Assembly (NCBI RefSeq): GCF_000016285.1 | Contig: NC_011989.1 | Span: forward strand, 2,049,001-2,113,000 | DNA length: 64,000 nt | Direction of reading: 5' to 3' | Source of the DNA: Allorhizobium ampelinum S4 | Lineage (GTDB): Bacteria; Pseudomonadota; Alphaproteobacteria; Rhizobiales; Rhizobiaceae | Shown: positions 36,354 to 45,400 of the stretch, piece by piece | Position numbering within the stretch: position 1 is the stretch's first letter | Layout: the number at the start of each line of letters is the position of its first letter | Notes under the pieces: model-generated | What the model saw: the letters and a program-made list of their open reading frames with translations, nothing else | Told to the model about the DNA's origin: nothing | Databases searched by the model: none | Program-made: the position numbers and the translations under genes

Positions 36354-36403
36354 CCACAGCGAACCATTGTGCGCTATATATGGCGCACAATGGTTCGCTG
36401 TGG
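36354..36403. repeat. Perfect 21-bp hairpin between eipB and rpsB
   Basis: Bases 36354-36374 are the exact reverse complement of 36383-36403, with TATATATG between them. It lies downstream of eipB (stop at 36427) and upstream of rpsB. On the minus strand no T-run follows, so it is not a standard terminator. Confidence 0.85.
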
Positions 36404-36426
36404 GGCCAAGAAAAAGCCTGCAATTG

Positions 36427-37245
36427 CTACTTTTGCGCCTTGCAGGCCGTCGGTGGCAGCAATTCCAACTTGGAAAGCTTGCCTGTCAGGACAACATCAC
36501 CGTAATCCAGCGTCAGATCCCGCGTCACCCCATTATCATAGAGGTCGAAGGACTGGGTATAGACCGGCAATTGATCGCCATCCGACTTGTCCTCATAATA
36601 GGCGATGGCGACCGGCCAATAGGTGCGGCCCGACAGGGGGTCCTTGGTATCGCCCGTCAGCTTTTTCGATGCCCCCAGCACCGTCGTGGTCAAATAGCTT
36701 TTGTCGCCGTCTTCCGTGCCATCAAACACACGAGCCTCGAAGAAGCGATTACCCTTCCTGGCCTTATCTATCATATCGATCATATGTTGAGCCGGAAAAC
36801 GAGCCGAGGCCAGTTCCAGCTCCTTTTTCTGCGGTTCCTTCAACTCGATGCGAAGACCGTCTGTTTTCGCCGCAGCCGCTCCTTTGACATCCTTGTCCAG
36901 CTTGTCGTCGGTAAAACTTTTCGATTCGAAATCGAATCGTCTGGCTGCCATGTCCTCAAAAGTCCGAACCTGCTGGTCCGTCACGCTGACCTGATCGCCG
37001 GTCTCGATTTTGGTGACGAATCGGAAGCTGGTAGAATAACCGTCGCAAGCCGAGCCATTGAACTCATAGACCATCCGGCCGCTCATATTATCGACGCCGG
37101 ACTGGTCGGTCGCCTTTTTCAGCTGGATATCATAGGTGGCGCGATGTGGCGCAAGATCGCCTACAGCCTGCGGATCGACCTTCACGGGTGTCACAGCCGT
37201 GTTTGCCGTCAATGCCATAACAAGGGCCAAGGTCAACTGCGGCAT
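36427..37245 (-). CDS. eipB: EipB-like periplasmic envelope integrity protein (DUF1849)
   Basis: A 272-residue exported protein of the EipB/DUF1849 family, which in Brucella is a periplasmic beta-spiral protein needed for envelope integrity. A short signal peptide is visible (LTLALVMALTANTAV), then LAPHRATYDIQL, a strong family marker, and alternating beta strands to the end. The two cysteines expected for the family disulfide are present in GSACDGY and in the C-terminal PTACKAQK. It is divergent from the ridA gene and convergent with nothing. AGGAGAA precedes the ATG. Confidence 0.85.
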   Translation of the reverse strand: MPQLTLALVMALTANTAVTPVKVDPQAVGDLAPHRATYDIQLKKATDQSGVDNMSGRMVYEFNGSACDGYSTSFRFVTKIETGDQVSVTDQQVRTFEDMAARRFDFESKSFTDDKLDKDVKGAAAAKTDGLRIELKEPQKKELELASARFPAQHMIDMIDKARKGNRFFEARVFDGTEDGDKSYLTTTVLGASKKLTGDTKDPLSGRTYWPVAIAYYEDKSDGDQLPVYTQSFDLYDNGVTRDLTLDYGDVVLTGKLSKLELLPPTACKAQK

Positions 37246-37369
37246 GCATATTCTCCTGTTGCGGTCTGGCTTGATGCTATAAGAACTGAGTTGTCAAAAG
37301 CGAGGCGCTTACGCAACTTGCCTGAGTTTATCACCACGTTTCCGTTTTCATGCTAGCCGGGATTTGATC

Positions 37370-37840
37370 ATGTCCGACACTATCGACAGCCGCCTTGCCG
37401 CCCTTGGCATTACCCTGCCCCAGGCCGCAGCACCTGCTGCCAATTATGTACCCTATGTCATCAGCGGCAACCTACTTTATCTCTCTGGCCAATTGCCGAT
37501 GGAAGCCGGCAAAATTGCCGTGAGCGGCCTGGTCGGCAGCGATGTGGACCTCGCTTCGGCCCAGCGCGCCGCAGAGCTGTGCGCCATCAATATTCTGGCT
37601 CAGGCAAAATCGGCACTGGACGGCGACCTTTCCCGCATTGCCCGCGTCATCAAGCTCAACGGCTTCGTGGCCTCAGGCCCCGGCTTTACCGATCAGCATC
37701 TGGTGATCAACGGCGCTTCCAACCTGATCGCCTCGGTGCTGGGTGAGGCGGGCAAACACGCCCGCGCCGCCGTTGGCATGGCCGCCCTGCCCCTGAATGC
37801 CGCCGTGGAAATCGATGCCATCCTGGAGATCCTCCTGTGA
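37370..37840 (+). CDS. RidA/YjgF-family protein
   Basis: A small trimer-forming protein of 156 residues. The family removes reactive enamine/imine intermediates made by PLP enzymes such as IlvA; other subgroups have unclear roles. YVISGNLLYLSGQLPME near residue 30, RVIKLNGFVAS and the C-terminal PLNAAVEIDAILEI are typical. The canonical RidA arginine region reads ARAAVGMAALPLNAAVEI here. ATG at 37370 is preferred to TTG at 37364. The stop overlaps the GTG start of the next gene. Confidence 0.85.
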   Translation: MSDTIDSRLAALGITLPQAAAPAANYVPYVISGNLLYLSGQLPMEAGKIAVSGLVGSDVDLASAQRAAELCAINILAQAKSALDGDLSRIARVIKLNGFVASGPGFTDQHLVINGASNLIASVLGEAGKHARAAVGMAALPLNAAVEIDAILEILL

Positions 37841-38562
37841 GGGATGCAAGCTGGATCAAGGAGCGCCCGGTTGCCCATCGCGGTTTTCACGACCAGAACA
37901 AACTGGTCTGGGAAAATACGCTGTCGGCGGCCGCCCGCGCCATAGAGGCCGGTTTTGCCATCGAATGCGACCTGCAATATACCACGGACAGCGTGCCGGT
38001 GGTGTTTCACGACGACGATATGCAACGCCTGTGCAACATGACCGGCGACGTGCGCGCCCGTACCTCGGCGGAACTGAAAATGATGTCAGTTGGCGGTACA
38101 GCCGACAAGGTGCCGACGCTGCGGCAATTGCTCGATCTGGTCAAGGGCCAGGTGCCGTTGATCATCGAGCTGAAAGGCAGACTTGGCGACGACGAGGGCT
38201 TTGTCGAAGATGTGCTGGAGGTTCTCAACGGCTACCAGGGCAAAGTCGCGCTGATGAGTTTCGACCATCATCTTCTAAAAGAGCTGAAGGCCAATGATTG
38301 CCCCTACCCAGTCGGGTTGACTGCCGAGGGTGCCAAGCCGGAAAATTTCTTTGTCCATGACGAGGCCATGCAACTGGGTCTGGATTTCATCTCCTATTGC
38401 GTCGCTCATCTGCCAAACAGCTTCATCGACGCGCAGCGGCAGAAAAACATTCCAGTGATCACCTGGACGGTGCGGGATGAAATCATGCGCGCCCACACCT
38501 ATACTTATGCCGATCAAATGACGTTTGAAGGCTTTGACCCGCGCGACACCGTGGCATCATAA
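37837..38562 (+). CDS. Glycerophosphodiester phosphodiesterase family protein
   Basis: A TIM-barrel enzyme predicted to hydrolyse glycerophosphodiesters to glycerol 3-phosphate and an alcohol. RPVAHRGFHD, WENTLSAAARAIEAGFAIE, CDLQYTTDSVPVVFHDDDM contain the catalytic histidines and metal-binding acids. It has 241 residues and no signal peptide, so it is cytoplasmic. The start is GTG overlapping the ridA stop (GTGA). It ends 17 bases before the next gene. Confidence 0.88.
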   Translation: MRDASWIKERPVAHRGFHDQNKLVWENTLSAAARAIEAGFAIECDLQYTTDSVPVVFHDDDMQRLCNMTGDVRARTSAELKMMSVGGTADKVPTLRQLLDLVKGQVPLIIELKGRLGDDEGFVEDVLEVLNGYQGKVALMSFDHHLLKELKANDCPYPVGLTAEGAKPENFFVHDEAMQLGLDFISYCVAHLPNSFIDAQRQKNIPVITWTVRDEIMRAHTYTYADQMTFEGFDPRDTVAS

Positions 38563-38579
38563 CCTTATAGTGGAGTGGC

Positions 38580-39788
38580 ATGACACAAGAGGTCATCATC
38601 CGGGTCGAGCAGTCTTTCCAGGCGATCGACAGACACGCATGGAACAGGCTTTCCGGTGCCGCCAAGGCATCGGGAGGCGAAGCCTATAATCCGTTCAACA
38701 GCTGGGCCTATCTTTCAGCACTGGAAGAATCAGGCTCTGCCACCGCCAAAACCGGCTGGCTTGGTCATCATCTGCTGATGGAGGATGGCAATGGGCAATT
38801 GCTTGGCGCTATGCCCTGCTATCTCAAGAGCCATAGCCGGGGTGAATATGTCTTCGACCAGGGCTGGGCCGATGCTTTCGAGCGGGCTGGCGGGCAATAT
38901 TATCCGAAATTGCAGGCCTCAATTCCGTTTACGCCAGCAACCGGCCCAAGGCTGATGGTTGCAGATGGCGTCGAGCCGGAAAGCGCCCGCGCCTCGCTGG
39001 CCGCCAGCTTTGCGGAAATATCCCGCAAGCTCGGCGTCTCCTCAGCCCATGCGACCTTCCTGCCGGAAAACGAGCTGGAGCATTTCGAGGATGCGGATTT
39101 CCTGCACCGGCTGGACCAGCAATTCCACTTCATCAACCAGGGCTACGCCGATCACGACGCCTTTCTGGAAACGCTAGCGTCGCGCAAACGCAAAGCCCTG
39201 AAGAAGGAGCGGCGGGCGGCGCTGGAAAACGGCATCACCATCGATTGGCTGACAGGCAGCGACTTGACGGAAGCGGTGTGGGACCAATTTTTCACCTTCT
39301 ACATGGATACCGGTAGCCGTAAATGGGGCAAGCCCTACCTGACCCGGCAATTCTACTCGCTGATTGGCGAGCGCATGGCCGAGGACATTCTGCTGGTGAT
39401 GGCCAAACGCGATGGCCGCTATGTGGCGGGCGCCATCAATTTCATCGGCGAGGAGACGCTGTTCGGTCGTCATTGGGGCTGTAGCGAAGATCACCCTTTC
39501 CTGCATTTCGAGGTCTGCTACCATCAAGCCATCGACTTTGCCCTGGCCAAGGGGCTGAAAAAGGTCGAAGCGGGCGCGCAGGGCGAGCATAAGCTGGCGC
39601 GTGGCTACCAGCCGGTTACCACCCATTCCGCCCATTACATCGCCCATCCGGGTCTGCGCCGAGCCATTGCCGATTATCTGGAACGCGAGCGCGAAGAGGT
39701 GGAGCACATCGGTGCCTATCTCGGAGAACATACGCCGTTTCGCAAGGGCGAACGCCAACCGCGCGACGGCGAGGAAATCGACGGCTGA
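38580..39788 (+). CDS. DUF482 / FemAB-like acyltransferase
   Basis: A 402-residue GNAT-superfamily protein of the DUF482 type (sometimes named peptidogalycan biosynthesis protein). NPFNSWAYLSALEESGS, FDQGWADAFERAGGQYYPKL and, later, FGRHWGCSEDHPFLHFEVCY and EAGAQGEHKLARGYQP are the conserved blocks. Relatedness to FemAB suggests transfer of an amino acid or acyl group to an envelope component, but no substrate is proven. It is cotranscribed with the phosphodiesterase and probably the HIT gene. Confidence 0.8.
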   Translation: MTQEVIIRVEQSFQAIDRHAWNRLSGAAKASGGEAYNPFNSWAYLSALEESGSATAKTGWLGHHLLMEDGNGQLLGAMPCYLKSHSRGEYVFDQGWADAFERAGGQYYPKLQASIPFTPATGPRLMVADGVEPESARASLAASFAEISRKLGVSSAHATFLPENELEHFEDADFLHRLDQQFHFINQGYADHDAFLETLASRKRKALKKERRAALENGITIDWLTGSDLTEAVWDQFFTFYMDTGSRKWGKPYLTRQFYSLIGERMAEDILLVMAKRDGRYVAGAINFIGEETLFGRHWGCSEDHPFLHFEVCYHQAIDFALAKGLKKVEAGAQGEHKLARGYQPVTTHSAHYIAHPGLRRAIADYLEREREEVEHIGAYLGEHTPFRKGERQPRDGEEIDG

Positions 39789-39843
39789 CCTTGATTGAGA
39801 GGTCAGAAGCAGAATAGACAAGACCCGGTAACGGAGACAGATA

Positions 39844-40269
39844 ATGACCAATTCGGCCTATGATCCAGACAATATTTTCGCCAAGATCCTCAAGGGCGAC
39901 ATCCCCTCGATCAAGGTCTACGAGGATGACGACGCGCTGGCCTTCATGGATGTGATGCCGCAAGCGCCGGGTCATTGCCTGGTGATTCCAAAGCAGGGAT
40001 CGCGCAATCTGCTGGATGCCGATCCGGCTGTGCTGGCAAAACTCATCCCGGTCGTGCAGACATTGGCCGTTGCAGTCAAACAGGCCTTCGATGCCGACGG
40101 TGTCTATGTTGCGCAATTCAACGAGCCTGCCGCGGGCCAGACCGTGTTTCATCTGCATTTCCACGTCATTCCCCGCCATGATGGGCAACCGTTGAAGCCG
40201 CATGTGGGTGGCATGGAGAATATCGACGTGTTGAAGGCCAATGCCGCAAAGATTATCGCAGCGCTATAG
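39844..40269 (+). CDS. HIT family protein
   Basis: A histidine-triad nucleotide-binding protein of 141 residues. FHLHFHVIPRHDG contains the HxHxH triad with the nucleophile histidine, and the N terminus IFAKILKGDIPSIKVYEDDD is standard for the Hint branch, which hydrolyses AMP-lysine and related phosphoramidates. CGGAGA precedes the ATG. A terminator overlaps its stop codon. Confidence 0.9.
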   Translation: MTNSAYDPDNIFAKILKGDIPSIKVYEDDDALAFMDVMPQAPGHCLVIPKQGSRNLLDADPAVLAKLIPVVQTLAVAVKQAFDADGVYVAQFNEPAAGQTVFHLHFHVIPRHDGQPLKPHVGGMENIDVLKANAAKIIAAL

Positions 40270-40318
40270 CATCGTGCAGAACACTGGAGTCAGCAGGATG
40301 CTATAGGTTTTTGTTTTT
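40264..40318 (+). terminator. Rho-independent terminator of the HIT gene
   Basis: CTATAGCATC (40264-40273) pairs with GATGCTATAG (40297-40306), followed by GTTTTTGTTTTT. The 5' arm includes the stop codon at 40267-40269. The loop of 23 bases is long. Confidence 0.65.
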
Positions 40319-40320
40319 AT

Positions 40321-40364
40321 GCATTTCCGGACGGAAAACCGCTTCACACTTTTCCTGGAAATGC
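40321..40364. repeat. Dispersed rhizobial palindromic repeat
   Basis: GCATTTCC (40321-40328) and GGAAATGC (40357-40364) flank a core with GGAAAACCG and TTTTCC. This unit is of a kind I recognise as frequent behind genes in Agrobacterium and Rhizobium. It lies between the convergent HIT and azlD genes. Confidence 0.65.
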
Positions 40365-40365
40365 T

Positions 40366-40698
40366 CTACAGGACAAACAGACCTGCGGCCAAAACACCCA
40401 GCGACACCAGAACCCCAACGATGATCCGCTGACCGGCAAGCAGGAACGCTGCAAAACCGAGGCCGGTGGCAGCCAGCCGCAGCCAGAGCGGCGAATGTTC
40501 AAGTGTGCCGGTTGGAAAGACGATCAGCTTGGCCGTCACGGCCATGACCAGGGCCGTGGCAACCGCCCTCACCCAATAGAGCGGCTCGGAACCTTCCTGA
40601 AGGCGGTTTCCGGCCAGCACGCCCAGCCAGCGCCAGAGATCGGTCGCCAGCCAGCCTGCGACGATGATAACCAGATAGGGCCAGAACTCCGCCATCAT
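40366..40698 (-). CDS. azlD: AzlD-family membrane protein
   Basis: The small subunit of a branched-chain amino acid exporter, 110 residues with about four hydrophobic segments (PYLVIIVAGWLATDLWRWLG at the N terminus is typical). It works with AzlC, whose gene overlaps its start by 4 bases. Substrates of rhizobial AzlCD have not been established. Confidence 0.82.
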   Translation of the reverse strand: MMAEFWPYLVIIVAGWLATDLWRWLGVLAGNRLQEGSEPLYWVRAVATALVMAVTAKLIVFPTGTLEHSPLWLRLAATGLGFAAFLLAGQRIIVGVLVSLGVLAAGLFVL

Positions 40699-41471
40699 AG
40701 CTCCTCCGACAGGTTTTCAACTGGACGAATATCCGAGGGCTCATGGCTTCGGCGGCGGATTTGCCGGTCAATCAGATAGGCAATCGTGCCACCACCCAGG
40801 CCTGCGATCAGGATGTCGAAACCTGGGACCGCCAGTGCCAGCAGCGGCCCGGAGACGATGCCGATCACAAAGGCGATCTTCACCACCCGCTGCTTGCCGG
40901 TCGCCCAGATCGAGGCGACGAAATAGACCGGCGTGAGAAAAAACAGCAAACCGGCGACAAGCGGCGGCAGGCTGGAGACAAGGCCATAGCACACACCGAC
41001 CAGAATGGTGTTGACCGCCACCAAAGTCAGGCCGAATCCTGCGAAAAACGCCACCCGCCCTTCCCGTGGCACGGTCTTCAGATTGCCCATCGCATAGACC
41101 CAGGCGGTAATGGCGACGAAATGCGACAGGAACAGCAGGAGCCAGGTCGGGGTGCGTTGGCTGCGCATTTCCGGCACCAGCGAGGCGACCATCGGCATCA
41201 TCCGGATCGAAGAGAGCGATACGGCTAGAAAACAGGCCAGCAGATTGGCTCCGCTCGACATCATGCCGATCAGGATCATCTTGGCAGGCAAGGCCCAGAC
41301 GATCACGGTCATGAACATCGCTTCATAGCGGCTGACGCCGCTTTGCAATGCGAAGGCGCTGAAGCCGACAAACGATACCATGAGAATAATCGCCGGCAGG
41401 CTGAAAAGACCGCGCATGCCCGTGAAGAACCAGCGCAACTGGCTGCGGTCGGCAAGGAGGAGAGATGACAT
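40695..41471 (-). CDS. azlC: AzlC-family branched-chain amino acid exporter subunit
   Basis: A 258-residue inner-membrane protein. FSLPAIILMVSFVGFSAFA, QSGVSRYEAMFMTVIVWALP and SLSSIRMMPMVASLVPEM match the AzlC/YgaZ family, which exports leucine-type amino acids. The frame opens at 41507, but ATG at 41471 with GGAAAT upstream gives the usual N terminus. Its last 4 bases overlap azlD. Confidence 0.85.
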   Translation of the reverse strand: MSSLLLADRSQLRWFFTGMRGLFSLPAIILMVSFVGFSAFALQSGVSRYEAMFMTVIVWALPAKMILIGMMSSGANLLACFLAVSLSSIRMMPMVASLVPEMRSQRTPTWLLLFLSHFVAITAWVYAMGNLKTVPREGRVAFFAGFGLTLVAVNTILVGVCYGLVSSLPPLVAGLLFFLTPVYFVASIWATGKQRVVKIAFVIGIVSGPLLALAVPGFDILIAGLGGGTIAYLIDRQIRRRSHEPSDIRPVENLSEEL

Positions 41472-41539
41472 AAGATTTCCAGCAAAAGTCGAAGCGTTAC
41501 AGCGCATTGCGTTGAAAAATCAGCGCTTCCGCTCATGAC

Positions 41540-41564
41540 AATGCCGGGCAAACTGCCCGGCATT
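41540..41564 (-). terminator. Hairpin downstream of clpA
   Basis: AATGCCGGGCA (41540-41550) pairs perfectly with TGCCCGGCATT (41554-41564) around AAC. It lies 37 bases beyond the clpA stop on the minus strand. The T-run is weak, so it may be mainly a 3' stabiliser. Confidence 0.6.
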
Positions 41565-41600
41565 GATGCTGTCAAAAATTTGACCGTTCTTCCAAAAGAA

Positions 41601-44087
41601 TTACTTCTTTTTCGGCACCTTTGGAACCGTGGTTTTCTTGGCGACCGGCTTGGTCTCCTTCAAGGCTTCAACTTCCGGCTCAGCCTTGGCGACTTTTTTT
41701 GCCTTGGAACGCGGCTTGGCGATGACCTCGCCATCGTCAGGCACCACGGCGGCAATTTCGGCTTCCTTCTTCGGCTTGACCGGCGCCACATCGGCCACGC
41801 AGTCCAGGGATAGCTGTTCGTCACCATCCTTTGTGATAGTGCCGACCTTGACGATCCCGCCCTTCTTCAGCTTGCCAAACAGGATCTCATTGGCCAATGG
41901 CTTTTTGATATGTTCCTGAATGACGCGGCCAAGCGGCCTTGCGCCCATTTTCTCGTCGTAGCCACGCGTCGCCAACCAGGCGACAGCGGGTTCCGACAGG
42001 TCGAACGTGATGCCACGTTCTGAAAGCTGAGCTTCCAGCTGCATGACAAACTTCTGCACGACCTTGTGGATCACTTCGCTTGGCAGCGGGGCGAACGGAA
42101 TGATCGCATCCAGACGATTGCGGAATTCCGGGGTGAACAGACGATTGATCGCCTCTTCATCCTCACCACTGCGCTTGGAAGATCCAAAGCCGATCGCCGA
42201 CTTGGCCATTTCCGACGCGCCCGCATTGGTGGTCATGATCAGGATTACATTGCGGAAGTCGATCTTCTTACCGTTATGGTCGGTCAGCGAGCCATGGTCC
42301 ATAACCTGCAACAGGATGTTGTAGATGTCAGGATGGGCCTTTTCGATTTCGTCCAGCAGCACGACGCAATGCGGATGCTGATCGACACCATCAGTCAGCA
42401 GGCCACCCTGATCGAAGCCGACATAGCCGGGAGGGGCCCCCAGCAGACGCGACACCGTGTGACGCTCCATATATTCAGACATATCGAAGCGCAGCATTTC
42501 CACGCCAAGCGACGCGGCCAATTGCTTGGCAACCTCGGTCTTGCCGACGCCTGTCGGACCGGAGAAGACGTAGGAGCCAATCGGCTTATTGGGTTCACGC
42601 AGCCCTGCCCGGGCCAGCTTGATCGCCGTTGACAGCGCTTCGATGGCATCGTCCTGACCGTACACGACCGAGCGCAGTTCCTTGTCGAGATTGGCAAGAA
42701 CCAACTCATCGTCCTTGGACACGGTCTTGGCCGGAATCCGCGCCATCGTCGCGATGGTGACTTCGATTTCCTTCTCGGTGATCAACTTGCGGCGACGCGA
42801 GGCAGGCAGCAACATTTGCGCGGCACCCGTCTCATCGATCACGTCGATGGCCTTGTCCGGCAGCTTGCGGTCGCTGATATAGCGGGCCGAAAGCTCGACA
42901 GCCGTCTTGATCGCCTCGTTGGTGTAACGCAGCTTGTGATATTCCTCAAAATAGGGCTTCAAGCCCTTCATGATCTCGATGGCATCATCGATGGACGGCT
43001 CGTTGACATCGATCTTCTGGAACCGGCGCACCAGCGCCCGATCCTTCTCGAAGAACTGCCGATATTCCTTATAGGTGGTCGAACCGATGCAACGGATCGC
43101 GCCAGACGACAAGGCAGGCTTCAACAGGTTGGAAGCATCCATCGCCCCGCCGGAGGTTGCCCCGGCCCCGATCACCGTATGAATTTCATCAATGAACAGC
43201 ACGGCGCCCGGATAATCTTCCAGCTCCTTGACCACCTGCTTCAAGCGTTCCTCGAAATCACCGCGATAGCGAGTACCGGCCAGAAGCGTGCCCATGTCGA
43301 GCGAGAAGATCGTCGCATCGGCCAGTGCCTCAGGCACCTTGCCTTCAACGATCCGCTTGGCAAGGCCTTCGGCAATTGCCGTCTTGCCGACGCCGGGATC
43401 GCCGACATAGAGCGGATTGTTTTTTGAGCGGCGGCACAGGACCTGAATGGTACGGTTGACCTCGTCGTGACGGCCGATCAGCGGATCGATCCGGCCGGTC
43501 TTGGCCTTTTCATTGAGGTTGACGCAATAGGCCTTGAGGGCTTCCGGCTGCTTCTTGGCCGGACCTTCCTCCTGCTCACGCGGCGGCTTCTGGCTGGCTT
43601 CACTCTCTTCCTCGACACCGCGCGGTGGACGAGGTTGAGACGTGCCAGGCCGCTTGCCAATACCGTGGGAAATATAGTTGACGGCATCATAGCGGGTCAT
43701 TTCCTGTTCTTGCAGGAAGTAAGCCGCATGGCTTTCACGCTCGGCAAAGATCGCCACCAGAACATTGGCACCCGTCACTTCTTCCCGACCGGAAGACTGG
43801 ACATGGATGACAGCCCGCTGGATGACTCGCTGGAAGCCGGAGGTGGGTTTGGAATCCTCATCATAACCGGTCACCAGATTGGCCAGCTCATTATCGACGT
43901 AATCGCTCACGGTCTTGCGCAGCGTATCGAGGTTCACATTGCAGGCGCCCATCACGGCGGCGGCATCGGCATCATCGATCAGTGCCATCAGCAAATGTTC
44001 AAGCGTTGCGTATTCGTGGTGGCGCTCATTGGCAAAAGTCAGTGCCTGATGCAGCGCCTTTTCCAGGCTCGGAGAAAATGTTGGCAC
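41601..44087 (-). CDS. clpA: ATP-dependent Clp protease ATP-binding subunit ClpA
   Basis: The AAA+ unfoldase that feeds substrates to ClpP. A Clp N domain covers residues 1-150 (SLEKALHQALTFANERHHEY), the first AAA module has GDPGVGKTA and LFIDEIHTVIGAG, the second GPTGVGKTE and VVLLDEIEKAHPD. After the D2 small domain (about residue 755) comes a tail of about 60 residues rich in Lys, Ala, Pro and Glu, absent from E. coli ClpA. Total length is 828. It lies 10 bases downstream of clpS, so adaptor and unfoldase are cotranscribed. Confidence 0.93.
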   Translation of the reverse strand: MPTFSPSLEKALHQALTFANERHHEYATLEHLLMALIDDADAAAVMGACNVNLDTLRKTVSDYVDNELANLVTGYDEDSKPTSGFQRVIQRAVIHVQSSGREEVTGANVLVAIFAERESHAAYFLQEQEMTRYDAVNYISHGIGKRPGTSQPRPPRGVEEESEASQKPPREQEEGPAKKQPEALKAYCVNLNEKAKTGRIDPLIGRHDEVNRTIQVLCRRSKNNPLYVGDPGVGKTAIAEGLAKRIVEGKVPEALADATIFSLDMGTLLAGTRYRGDFEERLKQVVKELEDYPGAVLFIDEIHTVIGAGATSGGAMDASNLLKPALSSGAIRCIGSTTYKEYRQFFEKDRALVRRFQKIDVNEPSIDDAIEIMKGLKPYFEEYHKLRYTNEAIKTAVELSARYISDRKLPDKAIDVIDETGAAQMLLPASRRRKLITEKEIEVTIATMARIPAKTVSKDDELVLANLDKELRSVVYGQDDAIEALSTAIKLARAGLREPNKPIGSYVFSGPTGVGKTEVAKQLAASLGVEMLRFDMSEYMERHTVSRLLGAPPGYVGFDQGGLLTDGVDQHPHCVVLLDEIEKAHPDIYNILLQVMDHGSLTDHNGKKIDFRNVILIMTTNAGASEMAKSAIGFGSSKRSGEDEEAINRLFTPEFRNRLDAIIPFAPLPSEVIHKVVQKFVMQLEAQLSERGITFDLSEPAVAWLATRGYDEKMGARPLGRVIQEHIKKPLANEILFGKLKKGGIVKVGTITKDGDEQLSLDCVADVAPVKPKKEAEIAAVVPDDGEVIAKPRSKAKKVAKAEPEVEALKETKPVAKKTTVPKVPKKK

Positions 44088-44097
44088 GGTCAGATCC

Positions 44098-44451
44098 TCA
44101 TTTCTTTTCCATGACGCATTGCAGCGGATGCTCGTGCTGCCGCGCGAAGTCCATAACTTGGCTTACCTTGGTTTCGGCGACTTCATAGGTGAAGACGCCG
44201 CATTCCCCTACCCCGTGGTTGTGTACGTGCAGCATGACGAGGGTTGCCGCTTCCCTGTCCTTTTGGAAGAAACGCTCCAGAATATGGATGACGAACTCCA
44301 TCGGCGTATAGTCATCATTTAGCAGCAGAACGCGATATAAATTGGGCTTCTTGGTTTTCGGCTTCGTGCGCGTGATAACCGACGTGCCCCTGTTTGGTCC
44401 GTCGTTGTTACCCTGCGCTTGCATGACGATCGGTTGCGCGATCATTTCCAT
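44098..44451 (-). CDS. clpS: ClpS adaptor
   Basis: N-degron recognition adaptor that delivers proteins with destabilising N-terminal residues to ClpA. The core has [16 protein letters not shown] (NDD recognises the alpha-amino group), [16 protein letters not shown] with the conserved histidine, and [20 protein letters not shown]. The N-terminal 38 residues form a flexible extension. ATG at 44451 follows GGAGAATGG. Length 117. Confidence 0.92.
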   Translation of the reverse strand: MEMIAQPIVMQAQGNNDGPNRGTSVITRTKPKTKKPNLYRVLLLNDDYTPMEFVIHILERFFQKDREAATLVMLHVHNHGVGECGVFTYEVAETKVSQVMDFARQHEHPLQCVMEKK

Positions 44452-44801
44452 CCATTCTCCCGAGTTCCGGCCGCTTCATCGCAAAAGGCGAATCCCGCCA
44501 GACCTCACAGATTCATTAAGGTAGTCCATTTCTCATCGATTTTAAGCCCATAGATACGCACTGCAAAGAGAATTGCGTGTCCGGCCTCAAAAAGGCACCC
44601 CGGACAAGTCCCGATACCGACGCAACAGGCCTAAAGATAAGTGCCTTACCCGCGTTTTCCAGACCAGCAATCGCAGCACGTTCAATTCCAGCTGAGATTA
44701 CCACCAGATCATCATATTGTCTCCCCAGCAATGCCCCAGGCTGACCACAAGATTGAACATGGACATAAGCTGCCAAACCTGTGCTGCATGGGAAGTACCA
44801 A
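44452..44801. other. Intergenic region upstream of clpS
   Basis: About 350 bases between clpS and the phasin terminator. It presumably holds the clpS-clpA promoter. A frame of 86 codons on the minus strand (44516-44776) has no recognisable motif or ribosome site and is not annotated as a gene. Nothing else is evident. Confidence 0.4.
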
Positions 44802-44803
44802 CG

Positions 44804-44830
44804 AAAAACGGCCGTCCCACAGGACGGCCG
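44804..44830 (-). terminator. Rho-independent terminator of the phasin gene
   Basis: CGGCCGTCC (44809-44817) pairs with GGACGGCCG (44822-44830) around CACA; on the minus strand the stem is followed by TTTTTCG. Confidence 0.85.
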
Positions 44831-44856
44831 CTTGCAGCGACATCAATAAAAAATGA

Positions 44857-45210
44857 TCAGGCAGCCGTGGCGGCGGACGCCGCTTTCGAAGCCTTGGCAA
44901 TCGGAGCCTCATAAGGCTTATATGCCGTCTTGGCCAGATCAGCATACATTTCGGTGATCTTGGTGGCTTCCGACACGAAGGTTTCGTAGGAGCTCTTCGC
45001 ATATTTCGTCTGCAACTCGAAAACGGTTTCGATGCTGCGGGCAGCGGTCAGCTGCTCCAAGAAACCGGCCAGATCCTGGAAGGACTTTTTCGAGTAATCC
45101 TGGGCTTCAGCAGCGATCGACTGCATGCCCTTGGCAACCTCGGAATAATTCTTCACCATCGTATCGACGGCTTCTTTGCTCTTTTTGTTCACGTCTTCGA
45201 AATTCAACAT
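44857..45210 (-). CDS. Phasin family protein
   Basis: A 117-residue helical protein of the phasin_2 type: FEDVNKKSKEAVDTMVKNYS, then AAEAQDYSKKSFQDLAGFLE and FELQTKYAKSSYETFVSEAT, and an alanine-rich end. Phasins coat polyhydroxybutyrate granules. AAGGAG stands 8 bases before the ATG at 45210; the longer frame to 45246 is not used. It forms its own unit, with terminators on both sides. Confidence 0.88.
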   Translation of the reverse strand: MLNFEDVNKKSKEAVDTMVKNYSEVAKGMQSIAAEAQDYSKKSFQDLAGFLEQLTAARSIETVFELQTKYAKSSYETFVSEATKITEMYADLAKTAYKPYEAPIAKASKAASAATAA

Positions 45211-45321
45211 AACAGCACTCCTTTTTCCTCTGCTGACCCAAACCATAGGACAGATTGCTAAAATTGGTCAAGTCAATTTGTGCAGTGCGTCATCGCCAAA
45301 AAGTTGTATTTTATCAATAAC

Positions 45322-45353
45322 AAAAAAGGGCGACCCCATACGCGGCCGCCCTT
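45322..45353 (-). terminator. Rho-independent terminator of the DUF3126 gene
   Basis: AAGGGCG (45326-45332) pairs with CGCCCTT (45347-45353); on the minus strand a run of six T follows. It lies about 50 bases beyond the DUF3126 stop. Confidence 0.75.
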
Positions 45354-45400
45354 CATTATCAAATATCAATAAATGCATCCCTTATGAATGCAACCTGCGA

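Noticed and set aside
44516..44776. 86-codon frame between clpS and the phasin gene
   Set aside because: No motif or ribosome site, and it overlaps the region expected to hold the clpS promoter.
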